From Aquitalea denitrificans (GTDB lineage: Bacteria; Pseudomonadota; Gammaproteobacteria; Burkholderiales; Chromobacteriaceae), in NCBI RefSeq assembly GCF_009856625.1, contig NZ_CP047241.1, positions 124,001-188,000 on the forward strand: 64,000 bases of DNA, written 5' to 3'. Positions 41,543 to 50,211 of the stretch are shown here, one piece after another. A model generated the notes under the pieces. It saw only the letters and a list, made by a program, of their open reading frames with translations. It did not search any database and was not told where the DNA came from. Position numbers and translations under genes: made by a program. Each line of letters begins with the position of its first letter. Position 1 is the stretch's first letter.

Positions 41543-43371
41543 TGTGTGGCATCGTTGGCGCCATTGCGGCGCGTAATGTGGTTCCCATTCTGGTTGATGG
41601 CCTCAAGCGCCTGGAATATCGCGGTTATGATTCCGCCGGCATTGCCGTGCATACCGGGAACGCCATCAGTCGTGTGCGTCGCGTTGGCCGCGTGGCCGAA
41701 ATGGAAGCCGCTGCCGCCGCCGAAAACCTGCAAGGCCAACTGGGAATCGGTCATACTCGTTGGGCTACCCATGGCGGTGTTACCGAGCACAATGCCCACC
41801 CGCATATCTCCTTTGGCAAGATCGCCGTGGTGCATAACGGCATCATCGAAAACCACGAAGAGCAGCGCCAGCGCCTGAAGGAGCTGGGCTACGAATTCAC
41901 CTCACAGACCGATACCGAAGTGATTGCCCACCTGGTGCACCACTACTATCAGGCTGGCGTCAGCCTGTTTGACGCGGTCAAGCTAGCCACGCGCGAGTTG
42001 ACCGGTGCCTACGCCATTGGCGTCATCGCGCTGGATCGTCCGGATGAACTGGTGTGTGCCCGCATGGGTTGCCCGCTGCTGGTGGGTCTGGGCGAGGGCG
42101 AGCACTTCATCGCTTCCGACGTTTCCGCCATCCTGTCCGCCACCCGTCGCGTCATTTTCCTGGAAGAGGGCGATATCGGACTGCTCACCCGTGACAGCGT
42201 GCTGCTGCATGACAAGAACGACCAGCCGGTAGAGCGCGCTGTGCATGTGTCCGATGTATCGTTGGCTTCGCTGGAGCTGGGTCCGTACAGCCACTTCATG
42301 CAGAAAGAAATCCACGAGCAGCCCAAGGCGCTGTCCGATACCATCGAGGCGGTACTGGAAAACGGCTTTGCCGCCGGACTGTTCGGCCCCAAAGCCGCCT
42401 CGCTGCTGCCGCAAGTGGAAGGGGTGAAAATTCTGGCCTGCGGTACCAGTTACTACGCTGGCCTCACCGCCAAATACTGGATCGAAAGCATTGCCGGCAT
42501 CAGCTGCGATGTGGAAATCGCCAGCGAATACCGCTACCGCGCCGCCTTTGCCAACCCCAAGCACCTGGTGGTCACCATCTCCCAGTCCGGCGAAACCCTG
42601 GATACCATGGAAGCGCTGAAGTACGCCAAAGAACTGGGCCACACCATGGCACTGTCCATCTGCAATGTGCGCGAATCCGCCATTCCGCGTGCCAGCGAAC
42701 TGGTGTTCTACACCCGTGCCGGTGCCGAAATCGGCGTAGCCTCCACCAAGGCCTTCACCACCCAGCTGGTGGGTCTGTTTGCGCTAGCAGTTACCCTGGG
42801 CAAACTGCGTGGCCGGGTGGATGCTGATACCGAATATGGCTATCAGGATGCACTGCGCCAACTGCCGGGTTCGGTACAGCATGCGCTGAATCTGGAGCCG
42901 CAGATCAAGACCTGGTCCGACAAATTTGCCGCCAAGCAAAACGCTTTGTTCCTTGGCCGTGGCCTGCACTATCCGATCGCACTGGAAGGCGCGCTCAAGC
43001 TCAAGGAAATCTCCTACATCCACGCCGAAGCCTATCCGGCTGGCGAGCTGAAACACGGCCCGCTGGCGCTGGTGGATGAAAGCATGCCGGTGGTGGTGAT
43101 TGCCCCCAACGACGCGCTGCTGGAAAAGGTGAAATCGAACATGCAGGAAGTACGCGCCCGTGGCGGCGAGCTGTTCGTGTTTGCCGATCTGGACAGTCAC
43201 TTCAGTGAGTCTGATGGCGTTCACGTCATCCGTACCCCGCGCCATGTTGGCGTGCTGTCTGCCATCGTGCATACCATCCCGGTACAGCTGCTGGCCTACC
43301 ACGTGGCCCTGGCCCGTGGCACCGACGTTGATAAGCCGCGCAACCTGGCCAAGAGCGTGACGGTGGAGTAA
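41542..43371 (+). CDS. glmS: Glutamine-fructose-6-phosphate transaminase GlmS
   Basis: A 609-residue enzyme that makes glucosamine-6-phosphate. Cys2 of MCGIVGAIAARN is the glutaminase nucleophile after Met removal. GHTRWATHGG, HNGIIEN and the two SIS domains (ACGTSYYAG, SQSGETLDTM, SSTKAFTTQ-like segment ASTKAFTTQL) and the C-terminal KPRNLAKSVTVE are all conserved. No glmS ribozyme or other leader fits, because glmR precedes it without a gap. Complete. Confidence 0.98.
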   Translation: MCGIVGAIAARNVVPILVDGLKRLEYRGYDSAGIAVHTGNAISRVRRVGRVAEMEAAAAAENLQGQLGIGHTRWATHGGVTEHNAHPHISFGKIAVVHNGIIENHEEQRQRLKELGYEFTSQTDTEVIAHLVHHYYQAGVSLFDAVKLATRELTGAYAIGVIALDRPDELVCARMGCPLLVGLGEGEHFIASDVSAILSATRRVIFLEEGDIGLLTRDSVLLHDKNDQPVERAVHVSDVSLASLELGPYSHFMQKEIHEQPKALSDTIEAVLENGFAAGLFGPKAASLLPQVEGVKILACGTSYYAGLTAKYWIESIAGISCDVEIASEYRYRAAFANPKHLVVTISQSGETLDTMEALKYAKELGHTMALSICNVRESAIPRASELVFYTRAGAEIGVASTKAFTTQLVGLFALAVTLGKLRGRVDADTEYGYQDALRQLPGSVQHALNLEPQIKTWSDKFAAKQNALFLGRGLHYPIALEGALKLKEISYIHAEAYPAGELKHGPLALVDESMPVVVIAPNDALLEKVKSNMQEVRARGGELFVFADLDSHFSESDGVHVIRTPRHVGVLSAIVHTIPVQLLAYHVALARGTDVDKPRNLAKSVTVE

Positions 43372-43417
43372 GCACTTCGCAGTCAGCTCAGGCCTCCCGG
43401 CCAGGGCCAAGTGATCG

Positions 43418-43451
43418 CAGCCCGGCAAGCATGTCTTGCCGGGCTGTTTTT
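43418..43451 (+). terminator. Bidirectional terminator after glmS
   Basis: A 12-bp stem (CAGCCCGGCAAG/CTTGCCGGGCTG, loop CATGT) followed by TTTTTATT. It separates glmS from the convergent hydrolase gene. Confidence 0.9.
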
Positions 43452-43490
43452 ATTGGCAGATTACGGTTGCGCTGGGGATGTGCCGCTAAG

Positions 43491-44015
43491 CTACAGCGCG
43501 GCAGCGGTTTTTACATGCAAGGGCTGCGGGGTGGCATTGGTAGCGTGCCATACCGCGTTGAAGTGGTCGATCACCTGTTCGCCGCTCAGTGCAAAGGCAC
43601 TCAGGGTGGTATGCGCATCTGCAATCACGGTGACCTGGAACCCCCGTGATACCGCATTGCGCAGGGTGCTGTCTACGCAGAAGTCTGTTGCACAGCCGCC
43701 CAGCCACAGCTTGCTGACGCCCAGCGTGTCCAGCAGGGAGGCTAGCGGAGTGTCGCAAAAGCTGTCGCCATAGCACTTGAAAATGCGGTGATCACCGGCA
43801 GCCTGCTGTAGGGCCGGATGCAGCTGCCAGTCGGCACTGTCCCGCTCCAGCCCGGCCTCCTCATGCTGAACAAACACGACGGGAAAGCCACGCTGGCGTG
43901 CCTTGGCAATGGCCAGGTTGAGGTTTTCCAGCACAGCGTCCAGCCGGACGGCAGGCAGATCACCCGCAACAACCCCACACTGGATGTCCACAATCAGCAA
44001 AGCAGTATCCGGCAT
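43491..44015 (-). CDS. Isochorismatase-family cysteine hydrolase
   Basis: A 174-residue hydrolase with the D-K-C triad: D10 in LLIVDIQ, Lys in IFKCYGDSF and the nucleophile Cys in GGCATDFCVDST. The cis-peptide region before the Cys (LWLGG) fits. Members hydrolyse nicotinamide, isochorismate or N-carbamoyl compounds; the substrate cannot be read from sequence. It diverges from the XRE-cupin gene, which might control it (inference). Confidence 0.9.
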   Translation of the reverse strand: MPDTALLIVDIQCGVVAGDLPAVRLDAVLENLNLAIAKARQRGFPVVFVQHEEAGLERDSADWQLHPALQQAAGDHRIFKCYGDSFCDTPLASLLDTLGVSKLWLGGCATDFCVDSTLRNAVSRGFQVTVIADAHTTLSAFALSGEQVIDHFNAVWHATNATPQPLHVKTAAAL

Positions 44016-44201
44016 ACATCCTCCTTGGTGAGCAGACAGGATAATTGTTATTTAAAAGTCATGCAGGTTGGTGTGATCTGCTTCTGCCTGCTTCCTGGTC
44101 CCGCGGAATGGCCTTGCTGTGGTTCAGGCTGCTTCGCTCAAGCGTGATCAGGCCAATGCGCTGCGTGGTTCTTGCTGGATTTTCGTCTTGATTTTGGGAA
44201 A

Positions 44202-44225
44202 ATATTTCCTGTATATTGGAAATAT
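44202..44225 (+). promoter_or_regulatory. Inverted repeat at the start of the XRE-cupin gene
   Basis: ATATTTCC-8 nt-GGAAATAT, with its right arm overlapping the ATG at 44224. It occupies the ribosome-binding region, so a bound repressor would block expression; autoregulation is the simple reading. Confidence 0.5.
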
Positions 44226-44805
44226 GAACCTGGATACCCAATTAGCCAAACGCATCCGCAGCTTGCGCAAGGAGCGTGGCTTCTCTCTGGAGCAACTGGC
44301 AGAGCGCAGCAGCGTCAGCCGCTCGATGATTTCGCTGATCGAACGTGCCGAAACCAGTGCGACGGCAGCTGTGCTGAACAAGCTGGCCGATGCGCTGGGG
44401 GTGAACCTGGCCTCGCTGTTTGATGAGGAGGCTGCCGTCGGTGCCGCCCTGCCGCTGGCACGCGCAGCAGAGCAGCAAGTGTGGCAGGACCCGGCCTCTG
44501 GCTATGTGCGCAAGCATCTGTCGCCGCATGGTTATGGCTCGCCGCTGGAGCTGGCTGAAGTCAGTTTTCCGCCCGCTGGCCGCGTGGTGTTTGATAACGC
44601 CATGCGCAGCATCACCACGCATCAGCAGCTATGGATGCTGGAGGGGGAAATGGAAATCACCCTGGAAGGGCAGGTGTGGTTACTGCAACGGGGCGACTGT
44701 CTGGCCATGACTTTGGGTCAGCAAATCATTTTCCACAATCCGGGCAGTCAGCCCGCCCGTTATCTACTTGCCCTGACGGCAACACCTTCTTTTCCCGGGA
44801 GATAG
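44224..44805 (+). CDS. XRE-cupin transcriptional regulator
   Basis: A 193-residue regulator: N-terminal HTH_3 domain (KRIRSLRKERGFSLEQLA, SRSMISLIERAETSATAAVL) and a C-terminal cupin (LWMLEGEMEITLEG, LQRGDCLAM, IIFHNPG). Proteins of this build (PuuR-like) sense small molecules in the cupin. The upstream in-frame extension to 44119 lacks similarity, so the ATG at 44224 is used. It is followed after 2 bp by an acetyltransferase and then a small transporter, which suggests one operon under its control. Confidence 0.9.
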   Translation: MNLDTQLAKRIRSLRKERGFSLEQLAERSSVSRSMISLIERAETSATAAVLNKLADALGVNLASLFDEEAAVGAALPLARAAEQQVWQDPASGYVRKHLSPHGYGSPLELAEVSFPPAGRVVFDNAMRSITTHQQLWMLEGEMEITLEGQVWLLQRGDCLAMTLGQQIIFHNPGSQPARYLLALTATPSFPGR

Positions 44806-44807
44806 TC

Positions 44808-45338
44808 ATGACTCAGCCGCAACTGGTTTGCTGTACCCATGAGCGCCACGCCGCTGCCATTCTGGATATTTTCAACGATGCCATCGTCAACTCCACCGCA
44901 CTGTACGACTACAAGCCCCGCAGCCCGGACAGCATGGATGGCTGGTTCGCCGCCAAGCGCAAGGGGGGCTATCCTGTCATCGGCATTGAGAACGCCGCTG
45001 GCCAGCTGTTGGCATTTGGCAGCTATGGCAGTTTTCGGGCCTGGCCAGCCTACAAATACACGGTGGAACATTCGGTGTATGTACACAAGGATTTCCGCGG
45101 CAAGGGCCTGGGGCGTCAGATCATGCAGGCGCTGATTGCCGCAGCCAGAGAGCAGGGCGTGCATGCCATGATGGGCGGTATTGATGCCAGCAATAGCGGT
45201 AGCGTGTCCCTGCACGAGAGCCTGGGCTTCCGTCATGTCGGCACCCTGCCCGAAGTGGGTTTCAAGTTTGGTCGCTGGCTGGACCTGGCCTTCTATCAGT
45301 TGCTGCTGGAAACCCCGCTGCAGCCGGTGGATGGCTGA
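44808..45338 (+). CDS. GNAT acetyltransferase, phosphinothricin-acetyltransferase-like
   Basis: A 176-residue acetyltransferase. ILDIFNDAIVNSTALYDYKP, EHSVYVHKDFRGKGLGRQIMQALI (acetyl-CoA loop R-G-K-G-L-G) and IDASNSGSVSLHESLGFRHVGTLPEVGFKFGRWLDL match the Pat/Bar/MnaT group. These acetylate phosphinothricin or methionine analogues. It begins 2 bp after the XRE-cupin gene and is probably its regulatory target. The biological substrate is not known. Confidence 0.9.
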   Translation: MTQPQLVCCTHERHAAAILDIFNDAIVNSTALYDYKPRSPDSMDGWFAAKRKGGYPVIGIENAAGQLLAFGSYGSFRAWPAYKYTVEHSVYVHKDFRGKGLGRQIMQALIAAAREQGVHAMMGGIDASNSGSVSLHESLGFRHVGTLPEVGFKFGRWLDLAFYQLLLETPLQPVDG

Positions 45339-45361
45339 ATTACCCGCCGGGATAGCCTGCG

Positions 45362-45802
45362 ATGAATGCTTTTCTGGTATTTCCGCTGCTGGTAGCGGCT
45401 GGTGTGGCGCTGGTGTTCCAGAACCTGCTGATGGTGAAGATCACCCAGTCGGTGTCTACCGTGCTGATCACGCTAGCCATCAACTCGGCGGTGGGCCTGG
45501 TCTTGCTGCTGGCCAGTCTGCTGGCGCGCAAGGGCCTGGCCGGGCTGGGCGAGATGGTGCAGGCCATGCAGCCCTGGCTGCTGTTGCCGGGTTTGCTGGG
45601 TTCGTTTTTTGTCTTTGCCGGCATCATGGGCTATCAGTCGATTGGCGCAGCCGCCACCATTGCCGTGCTGGTGGCCAGTCAGCTGCTTACCGGCATGGTG
45701 GTGCAGATGCGGCAGACACATACGCTGCCTGATGTAAGCGCGCTGCTGGGGGCTGTGCTGTTGATGGCTGGTGTGGTGCTGATTCTGCGTGCGCGAGCGT
45801 GA
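45362..45802 (+). CDS. DMT-superfamily transporter, YdcZ family
   Basis: A 146-residue membrane protein with four or five hydrophobic helices and no large loops: the EamA-half-like DUF606/YdcZ family. It begins 23 bp after the acetyltransferase, so the regulator, enzyme and transporter probably form one unit for handling an amine or amino-acid analogue (inference). A bidirectional terminator follows. Confidence 0.85.
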   Translation: MNAFLVFPLLVAAGVALVFQNLLMVKITQSVSTVLITLAINSAVGLVLLLASLLARKGLAGLGEMVQAMQPWLLLPGLLGSFFVFAGIMGYQSIGAAATIAVLVASQLLTGMVVQMRQTHTLPDVSALLGAVLLMAGVVLILRARA

Positions 45803-45861
45803 TTTTCTTCCCGCTCATGACTGGCAGGCCCCGTGCCGGTGGATGTTCCCGGCCAGACAAG

Positions 45862-45896
45862 AAAATGCCGTTCCCTTGGCTTGGGAACGGCATTTT
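45862..45896 (+). terminator. Bidirectional Rho-independent terminator
   Basis: A perfect 14-bp stem (AAAATGCCGTTCCC/GGGAACGGCATTTT, 7-nt loop) between two convergent genes. Confidence 0.9.
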
Positions 45897-45918
45897 GCCG
45901 TAAGGGCCAGTTGCTGGC

Positions 45919-47256
45919 TCAGCCCTGTGCCTCGGCATTGATGCGCGACTGGGCACCGGTATCACGCATAAACCAGCAAACCAGCAGGGTGCAGGCAATC
46001 ACTGCGGTGGTGTACCAGTAAAAGCCGCTTTCCAGCTGGATGGACTTGAACCACAAGGCCAGGTATTCCGCCGTGCCGCCAAATACCGATACCGCAAAGG
46101 CGTAGGGCACGCCCACCCCGGTGGCGCGGATGCTGGCCGGAAACAGCTCGGCCTTCACCAGTGCGTTGATGGAGGTATAGCCGGACACAATCATCCAGGC
46201 GCAGGCGATCAGGCCAAAGGCTTCCCACGGCCCGCTGGCGTGGCGGATGGCGGTGAGCAGGGGTACGGTGAACAGGGTACCCAGCAGGGCAAAGCCGATC
46301 AGCAGCGGCTTGCGGCCAATGCGGTCGGACAGCGCGCCATACAGCGGTTGCAAACACATGGCAAACAGCAGCGAGGCGGCCGATACGGCGGTGGTTTGCA
46401 TGTCGGTCAGGCCCACCGACAAGCGCAGGAATTTCTGCATATAGGTGGTGTACACATAGAAGGCCAGCGTGCCGCCCATGGTGAGGCCCACCACCAGCAG
46501 TACTTCCCTGGGATGTTGTGCCAGTTGTTTCAGGCCACCCATGGCCTTGGATTTCTTGCGGGCTGCTTCAAACGACGGGGTTTCCGGCAGATTGTGGCGC
46601 ATGCGCAAGGCCAGTACCGCCAGTGCCGCACCTACAAAAAACGGAATGCGCCAGCCCCAGGCGCGCAGCTCTTCCGCACTGAGCAGGAATTTCTGCAATA
46701 CCAGCAGCAGGATCAGGGCCAGCAGCTGTCCGCCAATCAGGGTGACGTACTGAAAGCTGCTGTAGAAACCACGGTGTTTGGAATCAGCCATTTCCGACAG
46801 GTAAGTTGCACTGGCACCGTATTCGCCGCCCAGGCTCAGGCCTTGCAGCAGGCGGGCAAGCAGCAGGATGCAGGGCGACAGGATGCCGGCGCTGGCATAG
46901 GTAGGCGCACAGGCAATCAGCAGCGAGCCGAAGCACATCAGCAGCACCGAGGCCATCAGCGCGGTCTTGCGGCCCATGCGGTCACCGATGTGGCCAAACA
47001 GGATGCCGCCGATGGGGCGGATGAAAAAGCCCAGTGCAAAAATGCCGGCGGTGGACATCAGTTGTGCGGTGGTGTCCTGTGCCGGGAAGAAGGCATTGGC
47101 AAAATACAGGGCAAATGCCGAGTAACAGTAGAAGTCGAACCATTCGACCAGATTGCCGGCCGAGCCGACGATGATGGCGTGCAGACGCTTGCCGGATATC
47201 CGCTCGCTGTTGCTGCTACCGGTGCTGCTGGCCGGTTGGGTAGTGGCGCTACGCAT
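45919..47256 (-). CDS. MFS transporter of the metabolite:H+ symporter (MHS) family
   Basis: A 445-residue, 12-helix transporter close to alpha-ketoglutarate permease KgtP. Diagnostic: GNLVEWFDFYCYSAFALYFA in helix 1, the GHIGDRMGRK loop 2-3 motif, GLSLGGEYGASATYLSE in helix 5 and SDRIGRKPLL in loop 8-9. Substrates are probably dicarboxylates or related organic acids. It diverges from a DctSR-like two-component system with an 18-base palindrome between them, so it is the likely target. Confidence 0.92.
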   Translation of the reverse strand: MRSATTQPASSTGSSNSERISGKRLHAIIVGSAGNLVEWFDFYCYSAFALYFANAFFPAQDTTAQLMSTAGIFALGFFIRPIGGILFGHIGDRMGRKTALMASVLLMCFGSLLIACAPTYASAGILSPCILLLARLLQGLSLGGEYGASATYLSEMADSKHRGFYSSFQYVTLIGGQLLALILLLVLQKFLLSAEELRAWGWRIPFFVGAALAVLALRMRHNLPETPSFEAARKKSKAMGGLKQLAQHPREVLLVVGLTMGGTLAFYVYTTYMQKFLRLSVGLTDMQTTAVSAASLLFAMCLQPLYGALSDRIGRKPLLIGFALLGTLFTVPLLTAIRHASGPWEAFGLIACAWMIVSGYTSINALVKAELFPASIRATGVGVPYAFAVSVFGGTAEYLALWFKSIQLESGFYWYTTAVIACTLLVCWFMRDTGAQSRINAEAQG

Positions 47257-47368
47257 GTGTTCTCCTTTGTTGTGCGGGATATAAGTATGTTTGTTGGGCG
47301 CCCCGCTGCTGATCTACCACTATGCGGTGCAGATCGTCGGAAGGCATCCGCAACTTTGCCGCTGTGCT

Positions 47369-47386
47369 CTCCGTAAAACTACGGAG
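47369..47386 (+). promoter_or_regulatory. Palindrome CTCCGTAAAACTACGGAG, candidate response-regulator site
   Basis: A perfect 7-bp inverted repeat with a 4-base spacer in the 193-bp gap between the divergent MHS transporter and sensor kinase genes. FixJ-type regulators bind short palindromes, so this could be the operator for one or both genes. Confidence 0.45.
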
Positions 47387-47449
47387 AAGCGTTCCATGCC
47401 GGCCGGACTGCTGCTAAGGTCTGCGCTTGGCAATGGGCGGAGAGAGGTC

Positions 47450-49576
47450 ATGCAAGGCAGGTTCACTGCACGTCACTGGCGCTGGCTGTTGCTGGGGCTG
47501 GCCGCGCTCTGGCTGATCGTGCAGTCCGGCAACTGGGCGGAGCGGCACGAAATGGAAGCGCGCACCGCCGCGCTGCGTCAAGCGGCGGCGGCCCATGTGC
47601 TGGGCCTGCGCGGGCTGGTGGAGAGACATGACTTCCTGCCCTATGCCGCAGCCCGTCACCCGGATGTGCTGGCCTTGCTGCAGTCGCCGCAGGATGCCGC
47701 GCTGCGCGCACGGGTAAACCGCTACTTTGCCGATCTGCAAACCACTACTGGTGCGGCGGCGCTGTTTCTGGTGGATCGCAATGGCCTGACGCTGTCGTCC
47801 AGCAACTGGAATCAGCCTGCCAGCTTTGTGGGCGAATCCTATCGCCAGCGCCCTTATTTCGAGGATGCCATCCAGGGGCGGCGCGGCTTCTTTTACGGCC
47901 TGGGGCTGACCACCGGCCAGTCCGGCATGTTCATCGCCGAGCCGGTGCGCGGGGAGGACGGCATCCTGGGGGTGGCCGTGGTCAAGGTGAGTCTGGAGCC
48001 TTTGCAGAATGCATGGATGCGCGGCACCGATCCGGTGCTGCTGCGTGACAGCCGTGGCGTGGTGTTTCTCAGTGCGGTACCAGAATGGCTGTTTCATGCG
48101 GCCAGTCCCTTGTCGGCGGCGGATTTGCACTGGATCAGCGCGCACCGGCAATATGGCGCGCGCAACAGTTTTCCCCAGCTGCCCTGGCGCATCCAGTCCC
48201 GGGCAGCGGGCGGGCATATCGTGCACACGCTGCTGCAAGGCCGCCCCAGAACCCTGTATGCACTGGATACCGCGCTGCCGGAACTGGGCTGGACCCTCAC
48301 CGTCACCACCGACATGAAAGAAGTGGCCCAGGCCCGCCAACTGGCGCTGATTCTCAGTTTCACGCTGCTGGCGCTGCTGCTGCTCACCATTCTGTACTGG
48401 CGCTTGCGTGAAAAACGCTTTGTCGAACAGCGCACCGCCAGGCTGGAACTGGAACGCCGGGTGGAAGCCCGCACCCGTGATTTGGAAGAGGCCCACACCT
48501 TTCGCAAGGCGATGGAGGATTCGCTGCTGGTGGGCATGCGCGCGCGCGACCCGGAAGGGCGCATCATCTACGTCAACCCGGCGTTCTGCCGCATGGTGGG
48601 CTATGACGCGGAGGAGCTGCTGGGCTGCCGGCCACCCTATCCCTACTGGCATCCGGACGAGCTGGAAAAACAGGCCAAGGTGAGCGACGACGTGTTGCAG
48701 GGCCGGGCGGTGCCCTATGGTTACGAATCACGCATCCGTCACAAGGACGGCCATGACGTGATCACCATGATTTACACCGCCGCCCTGGTGGATGCGCGCG
48801 GCGTGCATCGTGGCTGGATGAGTTCGGTGGTGGACATCACCGCGCAGAAACAGGCTGAAGCCCGTCAGCGTGACCAGGAACTGCGGCTGGAACGCAGCGC
48901 ACGGCTGGCCAGCGTGGGCGAAATGGCCTCCACCTTGGCGCATGAGCTGAATCAGCCGCTGATGGCGCTGTCCAATTTCGCCCTGGCCGCTCGGGCGCTG
49001 GCCGATCGGGGTGCCAGCAGCCTGTTGGCCGAAACGCTGAACGACATCATTGCCCAGTCGCGCCGGGCTAGCGAAATCGTCAAGCGGGTGCGCGTATTCA
49101 TCAATCCCCAACGCGCGCAGTATGAAAACCTGCAACTGGCCGAGGTCATCAACCATGCGGTGGCCCTGCTCAAGCCGGAATTACAGCGCCACCATGCCCA
49201 GTTGCAACTGCAGTTGGAGGAGGGAACACCACCGGTGCGTGGTGATCGGGTATTGCTGGAGCAAGTACTGATGAACCTGATTCACAATGCCTTGCATGCT
49301 GTGCAGCCGTTGCCGGCGGGACAGCGCAGCATCCTGCTGCTCAGCCAGCGAGTGGAGCAAGGTGTGTGCGTGACCGTGGCGGATAATGGAGCTGGCATTC
49401 CAGCGGCACAGCTGGAGCAGATTTTCGCCCCCTTCTTTACCTCCAAGCCCGATGGTCTGGGACTGGGGCTGAATATCTGCCGTACCATTGTCGAGGCTCA
49501 CGGCGGCAGCATTACCGTGGAAAACCGCCCCGACGGCGGCGCAGCTTTTACCTTTACCCTACCGCTTGCATCATGA
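47450..49576 (+). CDS. dCache-PAS sensor histidine kinase, DctS-like
   Basis: A 708-residue membrane kinase. Helix 1 (about 10-22), a periplasmic double-Cache sensor (about 30-290, with LFLVDRNGLTLSSSNW and RPYFEDAIQGRRGFFYGLG) typical of carboxylate sensors, helix 2 (about 298-318) and a coiled coil. A PAS domain (FCRMVGYDAEELLG), HisKA with His498 in LAHELNQPL and HATPase (NLIHNALHAV, DNGAGIP, GLGLGLNICR) follow. The start at 47450 follows GGAGAGAGG; the open upstream frame is not family-like. It overlaps the response regulator by four bases. Resembles Rhodobacter DctS, which senses C4-dicarboxylates. Confidence 0.93.
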   Translation: MQGRFTARHWRWLLLGLAALWLIVQSGNWAERHEMEARTAALRQAAAAHVLGLRGLVERHDFLPYAAARHPDVLALLQSPQDAALRARVNRYFADLQTTTGAAALFLVDRNGLTLSSSNWNQPASFVGESYRQRPYFEDAIQGRRGFFYGLGLTTGQSGMFIAEPVRGEDGILGVAVVKVSLEPLQNAWMRGTDPVLLRDSRGVVFLSAVPEWLFHAASPLSAADLHWISAHRQYGARNSFPQLPWRIQSRAAGGHIVHTLLQGRPRTLYALDTALPELGWTLTVTTDMKEVAQARQLALILSFTLLALLLLTILYWRLREKRFVEQRTARLELERRVEARTRDLEEAHTFRKAMEDSLLVGMRARDPEGRIIYVNPAFCRMVGYDAEELLGCRPPYPYWHPDELEKQAKVSDDVLQGRAVPYGYESRIRHKDGHDVITMIYTAALVDARGVHRGWMSSVVDITAQKQAEARQRDQELRLERSARLASVGEMASTLAHELNQPLMALSNFALAARALADRGASSLLAETLNDIIAQSRRASEIVKRVRVFINPQRAQYENLQLAEVINHAVALLKPELQRHHAQLQLQLEEGTPPVRGDRVLLEQVLMNLIHNALHAVQPLPAGQRSILLLSQRVEQGVCVTVADNGAGIPAAQLEQIFAPFFTSKPDGLGLGLNICRTIVEAHGGSITVENRPDGGAAFTFTLPLAS

Positions 49577-50172
49577 AAGACATGCCGCTCACCCTGTTTG
49601 TTGTCGACGATGACGAGGCCCTGCGCCGTTCCCTGTTGCTGCTGTTGCTGTCACAGGGGCTAGCCGTGCAGGCTTTTGACTCCGGCGAGGCTTTTCTCAG
49701 TGCCGTCAACCTGCGTCAGCCAGGCTGCGTGATTCTGGACTTGCGGCTGGGTGGCATCAGCGGCCTGTCGGTGTTTGAGCAGTTGCTGGCGGCGCACAGC
49801 CCGCTGGTGACGCTGTTTCTGTCCGCGCACGGCGACATTCCCACCGCGCTGGAAGCGGTAAGGCGCGGTGCTTTTGACTGGGTGGAAAAGCCGGACACCC
49901 AGCAGCTGCTGGACAAGTTGCCTGCCGCCATCGCACTGGCCCGGGTACGCGCCCAAGCTTTGCGGCAGTGGGCAGAACTCACCCCGCGCGAACGCGAGGT
50001 GGCCCGCTTGGTCGGGCTGGGACAGGCCAACAAGGAAATTGCCCGTGTGCTGGTGCCGCCCTGCGGCCACCGGTCGGTGGAAACCCACCGCGCCAATATC
50101 TTCAGCAAGCTGCAGTGCGCCAACGACAACGAACTGGGGCGCTGGCTGGCTGCCCATCCCTGGTTGGATTAA
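49573..50172 (+). CDS. FixJ/NarL-type response regulator, DctR-like
   Basis: A 199-residue regulator: receiver domain with acidic pocket (VVDDDEALRR), phospho-acceptor Asp56 in ILDLRLGG and Lys in VEKPD, then a LuxR-type HTH (LTPREREVARLVGLGQANKEIA, SVETHRANIFSKLQ). Odd point: the turn before the recognition helix reads VLVPPCGHRSVETH, where the family has VLGISPRSVETH, so residues 161-166 replace four residues with six. This may alter DNA binding. It overlaps the kinase gene by ATGA. Likely acts on the divergent MHS transporter. Confidence 0.9.
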   Translation: MKDMPLTLFVVDDDEALRRSLLLLLLSQGLAVQAFDSGEAFLSAVNLRQPGCVILDLRLGGISGLSVFEQLLAAHSPLVTLFLSAHGDIPTALEAVRRGAFDWVEKPDTQQLLDKLPAAIALARVRAQALRQWAELTPREREVARLVGLGQANKEIARVLVPPCGHRSVETHRANIFSKLQCANDNELGRWLAAHPWLD

Positions 50173-50211
50173 GGCTGCGGTGGGGCAACGGCCTGCAAGG
50201 GTTGCGGCTGC

